Positions 9,850-19,484 of a DNA stretch of 64,000 nucleotides are shown here, in pieces. Position 1 is the stretch's first letter. Each line of letters begins with the position of its first letter. The DNA is taken from NCBI GenBank assembly GCA_028583685.1, contig JAMXIF010000022.1:5312123-5376122 (forward strand), given 5' to 3'. Source of the DNA: Petaurus breviceps papuanus. Its lineage: Eukaryota > Chordata > Mammalia > Diprotodontia > Petauridae. The notes under the pieces were generated by a model that saw only the letters and a list, made by a program, of their open reading frames with translations, was not told the DNA's origin and did no database searches. The position numbers were made by a program, and so were the translations under genes.

Positions 9850-10138
9850 AATCAGAGAATACTATAGATAAAGTCTACCTTGATTTAATCAAAGCATTTG
9901 ACAAACTCTCTTTTGTCATCCTTATGGACAAGAAGGGGAGATGTCAGCTAGATGAGAGATAGTATGGTAAGGTGGAACTGGAAATGGACAAATGGCTAGA
10001 ACTGAAGAATAATTATTGATGGCTTAATGTGGGTACTCCTTCTTGGGCAAAGACTGGATGACCTTTTGTCGAGTAGAAGACATTCTTGTTCAGTTATGAG
10101 TTGAACTTGAAGGCCCTTTGAGGTCCCCACTAGCATTG
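9850..10138 (+). mobile_element. L3/CR1 LINE reverse-transcriptase fragment
   Basis: One frame reads KVYLDLIKAFDKLSFVILMD, which fits the CR1/L3 RT block (consensus-like VYLDLSKAFDTVSHxIL). The 3' phrase 'gaacttgaaggccctttgaggtcccc..agcattgagagtctgtga' is the CR1-type 3' terminus. It is an old, internally shortened copy with no intact frame. Confidence 0.75.
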
Positions 10139-10151
10139 AGAGTCTGTGATT

Positions 10152-10452
10152 TTTTTTTTAAAGCAATTGGGGTTAAGTAACTTGCTCAATGTTACAGGCC
10201 AGTTATTTCTGGGTGTGGTGTTAATTATCTGAGCCTGGATTTGATCCCCAGGTCATCCCGACACTGGGGCCAGTGCTCTTACTCACTGAGCCACCTGGCC
10301 GCCCCTAAGCAATTGGGGTTAAGTAACTTGCTCAAGGTTACACGGCCAGGTGTTTTCTGGGTGGGTGCTAAGTGTCTGAGCCCGGATTCAATCCCCAGGT
10401 CATCCCCACACTGGGGCCAGTGCTCTTACTTGCTGAGCCACCTGGCCGCCCC
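10152..10452 (-). mobile_element. Dimeric tRNA-headed SINE
   Basis: Two head-to-tail SINE monomers share one A tail (T-run at 10151-10160 on this strand). Read on the minus strand, the left monomer runs GGGCGGCCAGGTGGCTCAGC ... CCCCAATTGC and abuts a second GGGCGGCCAGGTGGCTCAGT. Both have A-box-like TGGCTCAG and B-box-like GGATTGAATCC or GGATCAAATCC. A 13-bp duplication AGAGTCTGTGATT flanks the pair (10139-10151, 10453-10465), so it inserted as one unit. The copy at 43048-43345 has the same architecture. Confidence 0.88.
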
Positions 10453-10489
10453 AGAGTCTGTGATTCTTTATGGAATTTCTTTCATTTCA

Positions 10490-10620
10490 GTGTTTGCAGG
10501 GATCTCAGAACATGATGATAGATTAGACATGGTCTCTGCCCTCATTGAGTTTACAATCTAATAAATGCAAATGATGACATATGAGAAAACCTTAATACAC
10601 AATATTATAGTAAATTAAGA
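10490..10620 (+). mobile_element. Repeat Y 5' fragment
   Basis: 'gacatggtctctgccctcattgagtttacaatctaataaatg' is the Y 'stock phrase', diverged. Confidence 0.4.
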
Positions 10621-10624
10621 AAAA

Positions 10625-10795
10625 GGAATGAGCATTTACCTACTACATGTTAGGCACAGAGCTAAGTGTTTTACAGATATCTCATTTGATTCTCACTACA
10701 ATCCTCGGAGGTAAGTGCTATTGTTATTCTCATTTTACAGTTGAAGAAACTGAGGTACAGTGACTTGCCAAAGGTCACATAGCTAGAATGAATAA
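10625..10795 (-). mobile_element. MIR (antisense)
   Basis: 'gagcatttacctactacatgttaggcacagagctaagtg', 'cctcggaggtaagtgctattgtt', 'gaagaaactgagg', 'cttgccaaaggtcacatagctag'. Confidence 0.75.
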
Positions 10796-10799
10796 AAAA

Positions 10800-11140
10800 C
10801 CATTGTTGCTGTTGTTCAGTTGTGACTGACTCTTTATGACCCTATTTGAGGTTTTCTTGGCAAAGATACCAGAGTAGTTTGCCATTTCCTTCTCAAGCTC
10901 ATTTTACAGATGAGGAAACTGAGGCAAAAAGGGCTAAGTGACTTGCCTAGGGTGACACAGCTAGTAAGCATTTTCAGGTTTTCAAAGTAATTTAAATTCT
11001 TTAACCATTTTACCCTCACAACTCACTATTATGACCCCTATTTTACAGAAAAGAAACTGAGGCACAGTTGTAGCCAGAAAGTATCTGAGACAAGATTTGA
11101 ACTCAGATGTTTCTTACTTCAAGTCCTATGCTCTTTATGC
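10800..11140 (-). mobile_element. MAR1-type SINE joined to MIR remnant
   Basis: 10803-10970 is antisense MAR1 (TTGTTGCTGTTGTTCAGTTG tail, then 'gaggttttcttggcaaagatacc', 'gaggaaactgaggc', 'gtgacacagctagtaagca') with the head missing. 10971-11140 is a MIR segment ('ctcacaactcactattatgacccctattttacag'). Confidence 0.65.
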
Positions 11141-11224
11141 AACTTTAGAGAATTGTAGAGAGTAAAGTTTTTATTGATGAAGTGGGTAGATGGGAGATGG
11201 AGGTGGGAAGGAGCAATAAGGAAA

Positions 11225-11325
11225 GGCTTCTTGCTTGACCCCATATGGTGTCAAGACCCACAATTTAAAAAGTGCTGAAAGGATTGTGAGTGGAAAAAGT
11301 TTAAGAAACCCTTTATAAGACTAGA
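11225..11325. mobile_element. Non-autonomous hAT-like element, type B
   Basis: 'gcttgaccccatatggtgtcaagacccacaatttaaaaagtgctg' and '..gtggaaaaagtttaagaaaccct' match, inverted, the element at 42412. Both ends are the 'cttaaac' terminal motif facing outward. Confidence 0.55.
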
Positions 11326-11584
11326 GGAACTGGCACTTGAATCAGGTTTTACAGAACAGGTAAGAATTCAAATGAAGAGGATCCAGAGTAAGGCATTCCA
11401 GGCATAGGGAAATCATATGTAGTACAATGAAAAGAACACTGGAATGGGGGCAAAGACCAGGATTCTTATTCCAGCTCTTCCACAGGCTTTCTGTTTGGCC
11501 TTGAAAAAAGCATTTCCCCCTGGTCCTCAGTTTCCCCATCTGTAAAATAAAGCCTACTTGGCATTTAATATATCTTTTCCCTCA

Positions 11585-11722
11585 AACATTCTCTGAGCTA
11601 GCACGATTTCTGCAAGCTAATTACATTCTCTGAGCCAGATGACATTCTGTAAGTTAGAGAACATTTTTAAGAGTAAGTTAACATTCTGTGAGTTAGATAA
11701 CATCCTGGTAAGTTATGTATAA
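11585..11722. repeat. Degenerate ~20-bp minisatellite
   Basis: About seven diverged tandem copies of a unit near ACATTCTGTGAGTTAGAT: acattctctgagctag, attacattctctgagccagatg, acattctgtaagttagag, aacatttttaagagtaagtt, aacattctgtgagttagat, aacatcctggtaagttatg. Confidence 0.7.
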
Positions 11723-11780
11723 CAGATCTCAGTGTCTCAGTGTGCATTAGTGCTCCATCATATGAGTTAGATGGCATTGT

Positions 11781-12041
11781 GATTATTGTTGTTGTTCAGT
11801 TGCTTTCAGTCACATCCAACTCTTTGTGACTTCCTTTTCTTGGCAAAAATACTGGAGCGGTCTGCTATTTCCTTCTCCAGGTCATTTTGCAGATAAGAAA
11901 ACTGAGGCAAACAGGGCTGAAGTGACCTGTCCAGGGTCATACAGCTGGTAAATGTCTGAAGCCAGATTTGAACTTAGGAAGATGAGTCTTCCTGACTCTG
12001 GGTCCAGCACTCTATGCACTGTGCCGCCTAATTGTCTGGAC
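11781..12041 (-). mobile_element. MAR1-type CORE-SINE
   Basis: A full antisense copy from TTGTTGTTGTTCAGTTGC through 'ttcttggcaaaaatactggag', 'gataagaaaactgaggc', 'ccagggtcatacagctgg' to the head '..caCTGTGCCGCCTAATTG'. Confidence 0.85.
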
Positions 12042-12092
12042 AGTGATGTGTAATTGGGTAGATGGCACCTGGAGTTATTCTATCTCATACAC

Positions 12093-12303
12093 CAGTGGTG
12101 TTGAACTCAAATAGAAATGGGGCCATTAAGCTGCTCATGAGGATCCCTGTGGACCACATTTTGACTTGGAAAATCATACATTAACATTATCTGTGTTCTA
12201 TTGTATTTTTATTTATTTTGTTAGCTGTTTCTCAATTACACTTTAATCTGGTTTGACCACACTCAGGAGTGTTGCCTCTGTGGGCCATGGGTTTGACCTC
12301 TCA
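12093..12303 (+). mobile_element. Non-autonomous hAT-like element, type A
   Basis: CAGTGGTGTTGAACTCAAAT at the left and GGGTTTGACCTC at the right, with the shared core 'tacattaacattatctgtgttctattgtatttttatttatttt'. It is the same element as at 4128 and 19479. Confidence 0.65.
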
Positions 12304-12477
12304 TGTACTTGAATATTAGACAAGGACTTCAGATGAGTATGAGCAGGGCTCAGTATTGAATGGAGAAGAAAGCAGCAGGCTGTATTACATTTGGGAAATT
12401 GTGTGATATTTTTGATGACCCTAAACTTCTCCTTGGAATATAATATAGGCATTAAACATAATATATTAATAATATCA

Positions 12478-12530
12478 TACACAATATATAATATATAATT
12501 TATATCATATTATAGGCATTAAAGTTTCTA
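12478..12530. repeat. AT-rich (TATA)n-like tract
   Basis: ATATATAATATATAATTTATATC and similar low-complexity sequence. Confidence 0.6.
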
Positions 12531-12699
12531 TATTATTCTGGTGATGCTCTTTGACTATGAATCATGGGATGTAGAAATCTTCACAGAATCAAAATTTCAG
12601 TTCACTTAAAGGACAATGGAGAGACACAAAGCAAGCATAAATAAGTTGTAGCCAATTACTAACAATTTGATTTCCTTGGGCCTCAATTTCCTTTTTTGT

Positions 12700-12870
12700 A
12701 AAGCAAGCAGGTTGAATCAGATGGCCTCTGAAGTCCTTCCTGTAGGACCTGTAGGTCCTCAAGTGTGGCCTTTGTTCTGTGAAGTTTGGATTCAGTCCAA
12801 GGGTTGCACTTGAGAACATAGAGGGCTGCATGTGACCTTGAGGCTGCAGGTTTCTCAGCCCTTGTTCTAT
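12700..12870. mobile_element. Palindromic hAT-like MITE, type C
   Basis: Its two arms are partly inverted copies: '..aggacctgtaggtcctcaagtgtggcctttgttctgtgaagtttgg' and '..cacttgagaacatagagggctgcatgtgaccttgaggctgcaggtttctcagccc'. A more compact copy lies at 32689. Confidence 0.6.
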
Positions 12871-12929
12871 CTTCTATGTGACAGTCTTTTTAAACAATCA
12901 AGATATTATTATGCTCTAAGTATCTAGGC

Positions 12930-13160
12930 TAGGCAGCTTGGTGGCACAGTGGGTAGACTCATCTCCATGAGTACAAATCTGACCTCAGACACTTACTAAC
13001 TGTGTGACCCTGGGCAAATCATTTAACCCTATTTGCCTTGGTTTCCTCATCTGTAAAATGAGCTCAAAAAGGAAATGGCAAACCATTGTAATACCTTTCC
13101 AAGAAAACCCCAAAGAGATTCATAAAGAGTTGAACATGACTGAAACAAGTAAACAACAAT
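12930..13160 (+). mobile_element. MAR1-type CORE-SINE with BovB/RTE-like tail
   Basis: GGCAGCTTGGTGGCACAGTG head, 'gtgtgaccctgggcaaatcattta', CORE 'cttggtttcctcatctgtaaaatgag', tail 'gagattcataaagagttgaacatgactga' and AACAACAA. Confidence 0.85.
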
Positions 13161-13351
13161 AGCAATTTTTATGTACTAGGTGTTACATCTACAAAAGACC
13201 AAAAAAGAGAAACAGTTTCTGGAAGCCCTCACATTCTTTTGGAAAAGCAATACATACATGTCTGAATATATATAAAGTACATACAAAGTAATTTTAGGAG
13301 GGCACTGGCAGGGAAGGTACAGTAAGTTTTCTTGAAGCAGGTAACACTCAA

Positions 13352-13560
13352 AACTTCTTGCTGTTTGTCCTTCCTTCTCAAAGAGGACCAGTGACATCAG
13401 GAGGGTCACCCTTGACTTATGGGTAAATTGGATTTAAGTGAGGCAGAGCTGTACAAAATTGTCAGCCTCATTCTCTCTTTCAGAGTCACAGAAGTTTGGT
13501 GGCAAGACAAAAGTCAGTATGACTATCAATGACCCTGGATACAGTGGATGACCTTGGCCT
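13352..13560 (-). mobile_element. Marsupial interspersed repeat 'X'
   Basis: TTTGTCCTTCCTTCTCAAAG then AGGACCAGTGACATCA..., 'ggatttaagtgaggcagagctgtacaaaattgtcagcctcattctctc' is the inverse of the 3215-3665 copy. Confidence 0.7.
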
Positions 13561-13609
13561 TTCTAAATTAAGGGCTTTTCCAAATGAACTTATCAGGGAA
13601 CTAGGGATT

Positions 13610-13950
13610 CTCTAAGGCAGAAATGAGGAAGGAGCGAATTACAGGCATACAAAAAGCTTGTGCAAAGGGCTTGGGAGTAGGAGGCTATTGTGTATGGGGA
13701 ACAGCAAGCAAGTTAGCCTGGAATATGGTAGGGAGTATAGTCACTGTGGAAATGTAAGCTGGAGCCAGATTGTCAAGAACTTCCAATGCCAAATAAAGGA
13801 GTTGGTATTTTATTCTAGAGGCAATTGGAAGCCACTGGAACTTTTTGTGGAGGGAAATGATACTGCCCAGCCAATGATTCCAAAATACTATAGCCATTGT
13901 ATGGAATATGGATCACAGAGGGGAGAGACTAGAGTCCAATGAGAAGGTTT
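13610..13950 (+). mobile_element. Repeat Y fragment
   Basis: 'gggaacagcaagcaagttagcctggaatatggtagggagtatag', then 'gccaaataaaggagttggtattttattctagaggcaattggaagccactgg' follows the Y order seen at 6865-8105. Confidence 0.6.
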
Positions 13951-13959
13951 TTGTGGTAA

Positions 13960-14790
13960 ATCAATAGTCTTTGGTGACAAGGAAGATCAAAACACACACT
14001 CAGAAAATAACAAAGTCAAAGCTCCAACATCCAAAGCCTCTGAGAAAAATATGAATTGGTCACAGGTCATGGAAGAGTTCAAAAAGGATTTTCAAAATCA
14101 AGTAAGAGAAGTAGAGGAAAAATTGGGAAGAGAAACGAATGATACAAGAAATCATGAAAAACAAGTCAACAGCTTGCTAAAGGAGACCCAAAAAATTCTG
14201 AAGAAAATGAAACCTTAAAAAATAGACTAATCTTAATGTATAACCTATATTGAATCCCTTGCCTTCTCAATGGGGGTGGGTGGGAGAGAATGTGGAACTT
14301 AGAGTTTTAAAAACAAATGTTAAAAATTGTGTTTACATGCGACTGGGAAATAAGACAGTGGGGTATAGAAATCTATCTTGCCCTACAAGAAAATAGAGGG
14401 GAAAGGGATAAGAGAAGGGTGGGGAGTGTGATAGAAAAGAGGACAGGGGTGGCGAGGTGGCACAGTGAATAGAGCACTGGCCCTATATATAGTCAGGAGG
14501 ACCTGAGTTCAAATTTGGCCTCAGAAACTTAACACAAAACTAGCTGTGTGACCTTGGGCAAGTCACTAAACCCCAACTGCCCTATCTTCCCCTCACCAAA
14601 AAGCAAAAAAAAGGACAGATTGGGGGAAGGGGTAATCAGAATGCATGCCATCTTGGGGTGGGGGGAAGAGAGGGACAGGGAGAAAATCTGGAACTAAAAA
14701 TCTTGTGGAAGTGAATGTTGAAAACTAAAAATAGATTAATAGGAAAAAAGTTTAAAAAAAAATAAATCAAAAAAGTAAAAAAGAAAGAGC
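13960..14790 (+). mobile_element. L1 with ORF1 piece fused to 3' UTR (HAL1-like), SINE inside
   Basis: 14050-14216 encodes an L1 ORF1p-like coiled-coil stretch (EEFKKDFQNQVREVEEKLG, then KQVNSLLKETQKILKKMKP and stop). Within about 10 bp the sequence passes to L1 3' UTR ('taatgtataacctatattgaatccc', 'gcgactgggaaataag', 'aaatcttgtggaagtgaatgttg' with an A-rich end at about 14780). No ORF2 lies between. This is either an internal deletion or a true half-L1. An A-tailed SINE (14446-14610) sits in the 3' UTR. Confidence 0.75.
14446..14610 (+). mobile_element. A-tailed marsupial SINE
   Basis: GGGGTGGCGAGGTGGCACAG head, GAGTTCAAATTTGG B-box region, 'gctgtgtgaccttgggcaagtcac' and an A-rich end. The flanks share AAGAGGACAG / AAAGGACAGA. 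Confidence 0.85.
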
Positions 14791-14799
14791 ACATCCCCC

Positions 14800-15560
14800 T
14801 TAATATCAGTGATCAATTAACACCAATTTTACAAAGGGATATTTACTAAGGAAATGCATCAAGGATTGAAGTCACCACCCCCCAAAACAGAAAGTGCATT
14901 CTCTCCCCCACCCCCCGAGCAATTAGTCTCTGGGGAAGGCGGACTCTGATTTACAGTGATGAGTACAAAACAACCCAGCCCACCTGCAACCTGGGGGAAG
15001 GGTAGTATTTCCTGGCCCAGGTACCCCTTTTCTCGTTTCAAGGTTCTCATGCCAGGTTCACTTCCTCCCTTGGTTAGCTGAGGTGGCTCCCTACTGGGCC
15101 GGCTCGAGCAGGTTTTTCTCGAGGGCTGCTACAAGGTTTCATCACCAGACTTGACTTCTGTTGCTTCTGGCCCTGCGACTCTGCTTGTCAGTGGGACCTC
15201 AGATGGCTTTGATGGATCATCCGGTCTCTCCATTCAGCCGAGTGTTGCCGTTGATGGTTCCCACAGTGTCACTAATCAGCCAGGCACTCCCATCTCATGA
15301 AACTCGTCCACCTAAAAACAGGAAAGAAAAACACAATAGAGAGAGAGGAAACATAGGCCCCCATGTAACATATGGCAGCTGCGTGAAGGAACCCTCCTCT
15401 ACCCAGGAGCCTAGCAGTTCTGGCCTCAACTGCCACCAGGAAAGAGAATGAGACATCATCTGCTCAGGTCCCTTTGTATTCACACTCAGTTCCGGCTCAG
15501 CAGTCAATTAAAAGGATTTTCTTCACTGTGCAGCAAGGCTACAGGAAATAGAAGATACCT
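14800..15560. other. Repeat-poor, CpG-containing stretch; possible old LTR or exon
   Basis: This region has unusually many CpG sites for the window (CCGGCTCGAG, CATCCGG, CAGCCGAG near 15100-15240). On + an ATG-less open stretch runs from about 15082 to a stop at 15298 and reads, in part, SSPDLTSVASGPATLLVSG. I do not recognise a family. Antisense retroviral LTR origin is another possibility, because '..atatttactaaggaaat..' at its left resembles the end of such elements. No splice evidence is decisive. Confidence 0.3.
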
Positions 15561-15635
15561 GCACACATACCTCTTACGGGAAGAGAGAGGGTTAGGGGAG
15601 GATGAGTAGCTAAGGGGCAAATGAGAGGAAATAGA

Positions 15636-15692
15636 AACACCCGTGTGTGTATGTGTGCATACGTGTGTGTGTGCATACGTGCGCGCATGTTG
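15636..15692. repeat. (TG)n / TGCGCG microsatellite
   Basis: GTGTGTGTATGTGTGCATAC and similar alternating purine-pyrimidine sequence. Confidence 0.8.
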
Positions 15693-15699
15693 GGGGATG

Positions 15700-16225
15700 G
15701 ACTTGAACCAGAGGATCCATCAGGCCCCTTCTATCTTCAAATCCTAGGATGCTAACCTTTAAGGGGGTTGCTGAAAATGAACATTATTTCAGGGGACACA
15801 AAAAAAATCCCTGCTATCTCCCAAAGTTGGCCAGAAGGAGGCGCAGGATTCAAGCAAATATTTGCAAAGCTAACGCTCTCAAAGGTTGGTCTGTATTTTA
15901 AGAAGAAAAAAAAAAGTCTGTACTCATATTTTCCTCCTGTCCAAAGTAGAAGTGGGGAGAATGAAAGGCATTAAGTCCTCCAGGTTGAAACAGATCCTCC
16001 TTTTGAAAGCTGGTACCGCAGAAAGCTGTCTTGGCTCGCCTCGTGTTCAGCTGCATCTGGCTGGGAGGGCAGCCAAGAAACCAGCTTTTCAGTTCAAAGT
16101 AAGCAGAACAGGCAGGCCCTGATCACGAGGACGGTCATGATGGTGGGTACCCTCCTGGGGAGCATCTCCCAATGCTGATCTGCAGAGTCTGCTCGTGCAT
16201 CTAACCGAACTCCACCGACAACCTA
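15700..16225. other. Repeat-poor stretch
   Basis: No repeat is recognised from about 15760 to 16225 and no convincing open frame. The small + frames (68 and 78 codons) run through an A tract. Confidence 0.4.
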
Positions 16226-16227
16226 CC

Positions 16228-16400
16228 TTGTGACTAGGGGCAAATTATAGAGCTGGAAACTGGTGGGGGGCCTTACAGATGTACCCATCCCAACTCCTTC
16301 AATTTATAGAAAAGGAAAGTGGTCCAGGGAAGGGAAGGGTTCTGTCCAAGGTCACAGAGTGAGCCAGTGGCCACACTGAAGCCAGCCACTTACCAATCCA
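16228..16400 (-). mobile_element. L3/MIR-like remnant
   Basis: 'agagctggaaactggtggggggccttacagatg', 'gggttctgtccaaggtcacagagtgagcc'. Confidence 0.5.
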
Positions 16401-16544
16401 GGGTTGTTATTGTTGTTAATATTATGCCCCTGTTTTAAAATTATACCCTACTCTCTCTTATCCCTTAACCACTGTGTTTCTGTTTCTTCATTTGTCAAAT
16501 AAAAATACCAATACTCATATTACCTACCTCAGTGGATTGTTGTG

Positions 16545-16925
16545 AAGATCAAGTATTTATTAAGGACCTGTTAGGTACCAGGCACTGTGCTAAACCCTGC
16601 CTTTAAGAAGCTCACATTCTAATAAGAAGCAGAATACAGTATATAGGTATAGAGCAAACACATACAAAACAGGCACAAGTTAATCTTTGTGGGAAAAGCA
16701 CCAGCAGCCAGGGTGTTAGAGGTGCAAGGGGGTAGGTAGGAGAGAGACTCAGAAAGGCCTCATAAAGAAATGGGGCACTTAAACCGAATCTTGAAAGGCA
16801 TTCTAAGGGGTTTGAATGAAATACATTCCAGACACAGGGGACAGTCAGCACAAAGCCAGGTGGGTAGGAGATGGAGTATCAGGTGAAGAACAGCAAGAAG
16901 GTCAGTTTGATTGGATACACTTTGT
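16545..16925 (+). mobile_element. Repeat Y, long copy
   Basis: 'caagtatttattaaggacctgttaggtaccaggcactgtgc', 'agaagctcacattctaataag', 'gaaaggcctcataaagaaatggggcacttaaacc', 'tacattccagacacaggggacag', 'ggagatggagtatcaggtgaagaacagcaagaaggtcag' keep the Y order. Confidence 0.65.
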
Positions 16926-17094
16926 AAACTCTATACTAATGGACAAATATGAGTTATTGCCATATTGATCCAAATTAAAAATATGGGTATACAGTGAATA
17001 GGAGTGAAGGGTATTATATGAGACATTGCCATACAAAATTATACTTTACTATGAAGGGGTTTGGGTTTATTTTAAAAATGCTTTTGCATTCAGA

Positions 17095-17250
17095 TGAAGG
17101 AGTTCCTTCCAATTCAGACTCAGATACTTATTAGTTGTGTGACTGAGCAAATCACTTAACTTCTCTCCTCCTGTTCTCTCATTTGTAAAAGGTTGGACTG
17201 GATGACCACTACAATTCCTTCTAGCTCTAAATCAATGATTCCATTTAAAA
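17095..17250 (+). mobile_element. MIR/CORE-SINE remnant
   Basis: 'gtgtgactgagcaaatcacttaac..', 'ggttggactggatgaccactacaattccttctagctct'. Confidence 0.55.
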
Positions 17251-17254
17251 TGTT

Positions 17255-17323
17255 CTTCCTTCCTTTCCTTTCCTTCCCTTCCTTCCTTCCTTCCTTCCTT
17301 CCTTCCTTCCTTCCTTCCTTCCT
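17255..17323. repeat. (CTTC)n microsatellite at a gap edge
   Basis: CTTC units run straight into the N gap. The reads probably failed in this tract. Confidence 0.9.
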
Positions 17324-17723
17324 NNNNNNNNNNNNNNNNNNNNNNNNNNNNNNNNNNNNNNNNNNNNNNNNNNNNNNNNNNNNNNNNNNNNNNNNNNNNN
17401 NNNNNNNNNNNNNNNNNNNNNNNNNNNNNNNNNNNNNNNNNNNNNNNNNNNNNNNNNNNNNNNNNNNNNNNNNNNNNNNNNNNNNNNNNNNNNNNNNNNN
17501 NNNNNNNNNNNNNNNNNNNNNNNNNNNNNNNNNNNNNNNNNNNNNNNNNNNNNNNNNNNNNNNNNNNNNNNNNNNNNNNNNNNNNNNNNNNNNNNNNNNN
17601 NNNNNNNNNNNNNNNNNNNNNNNNNNNNNNNNNNNNNNNNNNNNNNNNNNNNNNNNNNNNNNNNNNNNNNNNNNNNNNNNNNNNNNNNNNNNNNNNNNNN
17701 NNNNNNNNNNNNNNNNNNNNNNN
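17324..17723. other. Assembly gap, 400 N
   Basis: Exactly 400 ambiguous bases. Any open frame across it is meaningless. Confidence 1.
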
Positions 17724-17739
17724 TCTTCTCCAATCAAAG

Positions 17740-17910
17740 TGTAATGGAAAGAGCCTCAAATGTGGAATCAGTGAGCATGGGTTCAAGTATCAGCTCTGTC
17801 AGTTACTTCCCTTGTGACCTTATACAAGTCGCTTAACTTCTGAGTCTTAATTTTTTCATGTATATAATGAGGGGACCTCAAAGGTAGCCTTCTAACACAA
17901 AATCAATAAT
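17740..17910 (+). mobile_element. MIR/CORE-SINE remnant
   Basis: 'gtgtaatggaaagagcctcaaatgtgg', 'ggttcaagtatcagctctg', 'cttgtgaccttatacaagtcgcttaac' follow the MIR order. Confidence 0.6.
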
Positions 17911-17999
17911 CCCATTAATCATCATCATCACCCACATTCATGTATTCTCTTACTAAGAATGGGATTCTAGGCAATTACTATCCTTTTCAGGCTACAGGG

Positions 18000-18265
18000 T
18001 CAGCTGGTGGTACAATGGTTATAAACGTGGACCTGGAATGAGAAAGACCTGAGCTAAAATTGGACCTCAGACACTAGCTGTGTGATCCTGGGCAAGTCAC
18101 TTAACCTCTGACTTAGTTTCCTTAACTATAAAATGGAGATAATAATAGTAGCAATCTCACAGGGTTGTTGTGGGGATCAAATGAGATAATATTTATATTA
18201 AAAAAAAAAACCACCTTAGCACCAGTACAAAGTAGGTGCTATGTAAATGTTTAATCTCTCATTCT
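18000..18265 (+). mobile_element. CORE-SINE with L2-type tail
   Basis: The tRNA-like head 'gctggtggtacaatggttataaacg' and CORE 'cttagtttccttaactataaaatgg' are followed by the L2-like tail 'cacagggttgttgtggggatcaaatgag' and 'agtaggtgctatgtaaatg'. It is the same head type as MAR1 but a different 3' end. Confidence 0.75.
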
Positions 18266-18269
18266 TGCA

Positions 18270-18870
18270 CTTGCATTTTAGGTGACCAAATACACAGCAC
18301 ATAGCAAGTCTATCCATGTGCCCATATTTTCAAAGCTTTCCTTTCCATTTCATTTCTTATCCTCTCAAGTCTTGGAGGTCAGATACAGTTTTTGCCCTTG
18401 TTTCATTTTTGGAAAGCGTTCTTTCCTTTTCTCTCCAGGAGGATATGTTTGTGCAACCGAGTTACAGGAGATAAATTACGCCGAGCTCAGCAGTCACTCT
18501 GAGGTGGTCCTCTGTTGTCTCAGGATCAGTGAGAGGCATATGAATGGACAATTTTCTTTTAAAAAATGCTTAGCAATATCTTTTGTTTTTATATCACCTT
18601 CATTTCCAAATATATCCTTTCCTTCTCTCCTGCCCCAAGAACCATCCTTTGCAACAAAGATAAAAGAAAAGAAAGGAAAAGGAAGAAAGCAGTTCAAGTA
18701 AAGGTAACCCACAAGTCTTTCAAGTCTGACACCTTTTGCAACACAGAGGAGATGCATGTTCTTATACTGATTTTGTTCCAAACTTGGTCATTATAATTAG
18801 GCAGACAGACAGTTTTCAAAAGAGGAAATCCAAGTTGTTAATAGTTGTCTGGAGGTGGGGGGTGGGGTGG
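18270..18870. other. Non-coding stretch
   Basis: Several overlapping open frames (139 codons + at 18282-18701, 95 codons -) show no recognisable motif, and part is low-complexity K/R-rich from an AAAG tract. I do not call a gene. Confidence 0.4.
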
Positions 18871-18874
18871 GGAA

Positions 18875-19040
18875 TCAACCTCACAAAGAACCAAAGAATT
18901 GAAATGAAAAGAGCTTTCAGGTCATACCCACCAAATTGACAAAACAATAATAATAATTAGAAGCAACAAAAAAAGCTTTCAGGATTATACAGTACATTCA
19001 TTCATTAATGGTGGAATTGTGAATTTGTAGTGTCTTTTTC
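18875..19040 (+). mobile_element. L1 ORF2 fragment
   Basis: 'cataCCCACCAAATTGACAAAAC..' and 'cattaatggtggaattgtgaatttg' match the L1 ORF2 3' region, also seen at 28400-28500. A MAR1 SINE follows directly. Confidence 0.5.
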
Positions 19041-19044
19041 TAGC

Positions 19045-19291
19045 AGCTAGGTGGCACAGTGGGTAGAGGACCAGGCCTGGAGTCAGGAAGATTCATCTTC
19101 CTGAATTCAAATCCAGCCTCAGACACTTACTAGTTGTGTGACCCTGGGCAAGTCACTTAATCCTGTTTGCCTCAGTTTCCTCATCTGCAAAATGAGCTGG
19201 AGAAGGAAATGGCAAACCACTCCAGTATCTCTGCCAAGAAAACCCAAAATGGGGTCATGAAGAGTCAGACATAACTGAGCAACAACAAATA
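19045..19291 (+). mobile_element. MAR1-type CORE-SINE (duplication copy A)
   Basis: AGCAGCTAGGTGGCACAGTG head, full CORE and RTE-like tail 'ggggtcatgaagagtcagacataactgagcaacaacaaa'. Its 3' part belongs to the duplicated block A. Confidence 0.88.
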
Positions 19292-19484
19292 ACACTATCT
19301 TTTTGGACAGAAATCTGTCAGTCCCCATAAAAATTAGAAAAAATAATCCCATCCTGTGAAGGTAGGGAATAGGAGCATGTTAACACTGGTATGAAAAACT
19401 CCTAGGTGAGGAAATTCCCTCTACCCAGGCAGGTGGGTAGCTCCTCTGCAACTCAGAGTCTTAGCTATCTATCTAAAGCAGGGG
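19126..19484 (+). repeat. Duplicated block, copy A
   Basis: The 3' half of a MAR1 SINE plus about 190 bp of flank (TTTTTGGACAGAAATCTGTC ... ATCTAAAGCAGGGG) recurs at 22164-22514 with roughly 97% identity by eye. The block ends in the first bases of the hAT-like element at 19479. Confidence 0.9.

Noticed and set aside
9850-10138. Possible host gene exon encoding KVYLDLIKAFDKL
   Set aside because: The motif is the CR1/L3 reverse-transcriptase block and is followed by a CR1-type 3' end.
17156-17786. Four open frames of 160-193 codons
   Set aside because: They consist mainly of N-derived residues from the 400-N gap plus a CTTC repeat.
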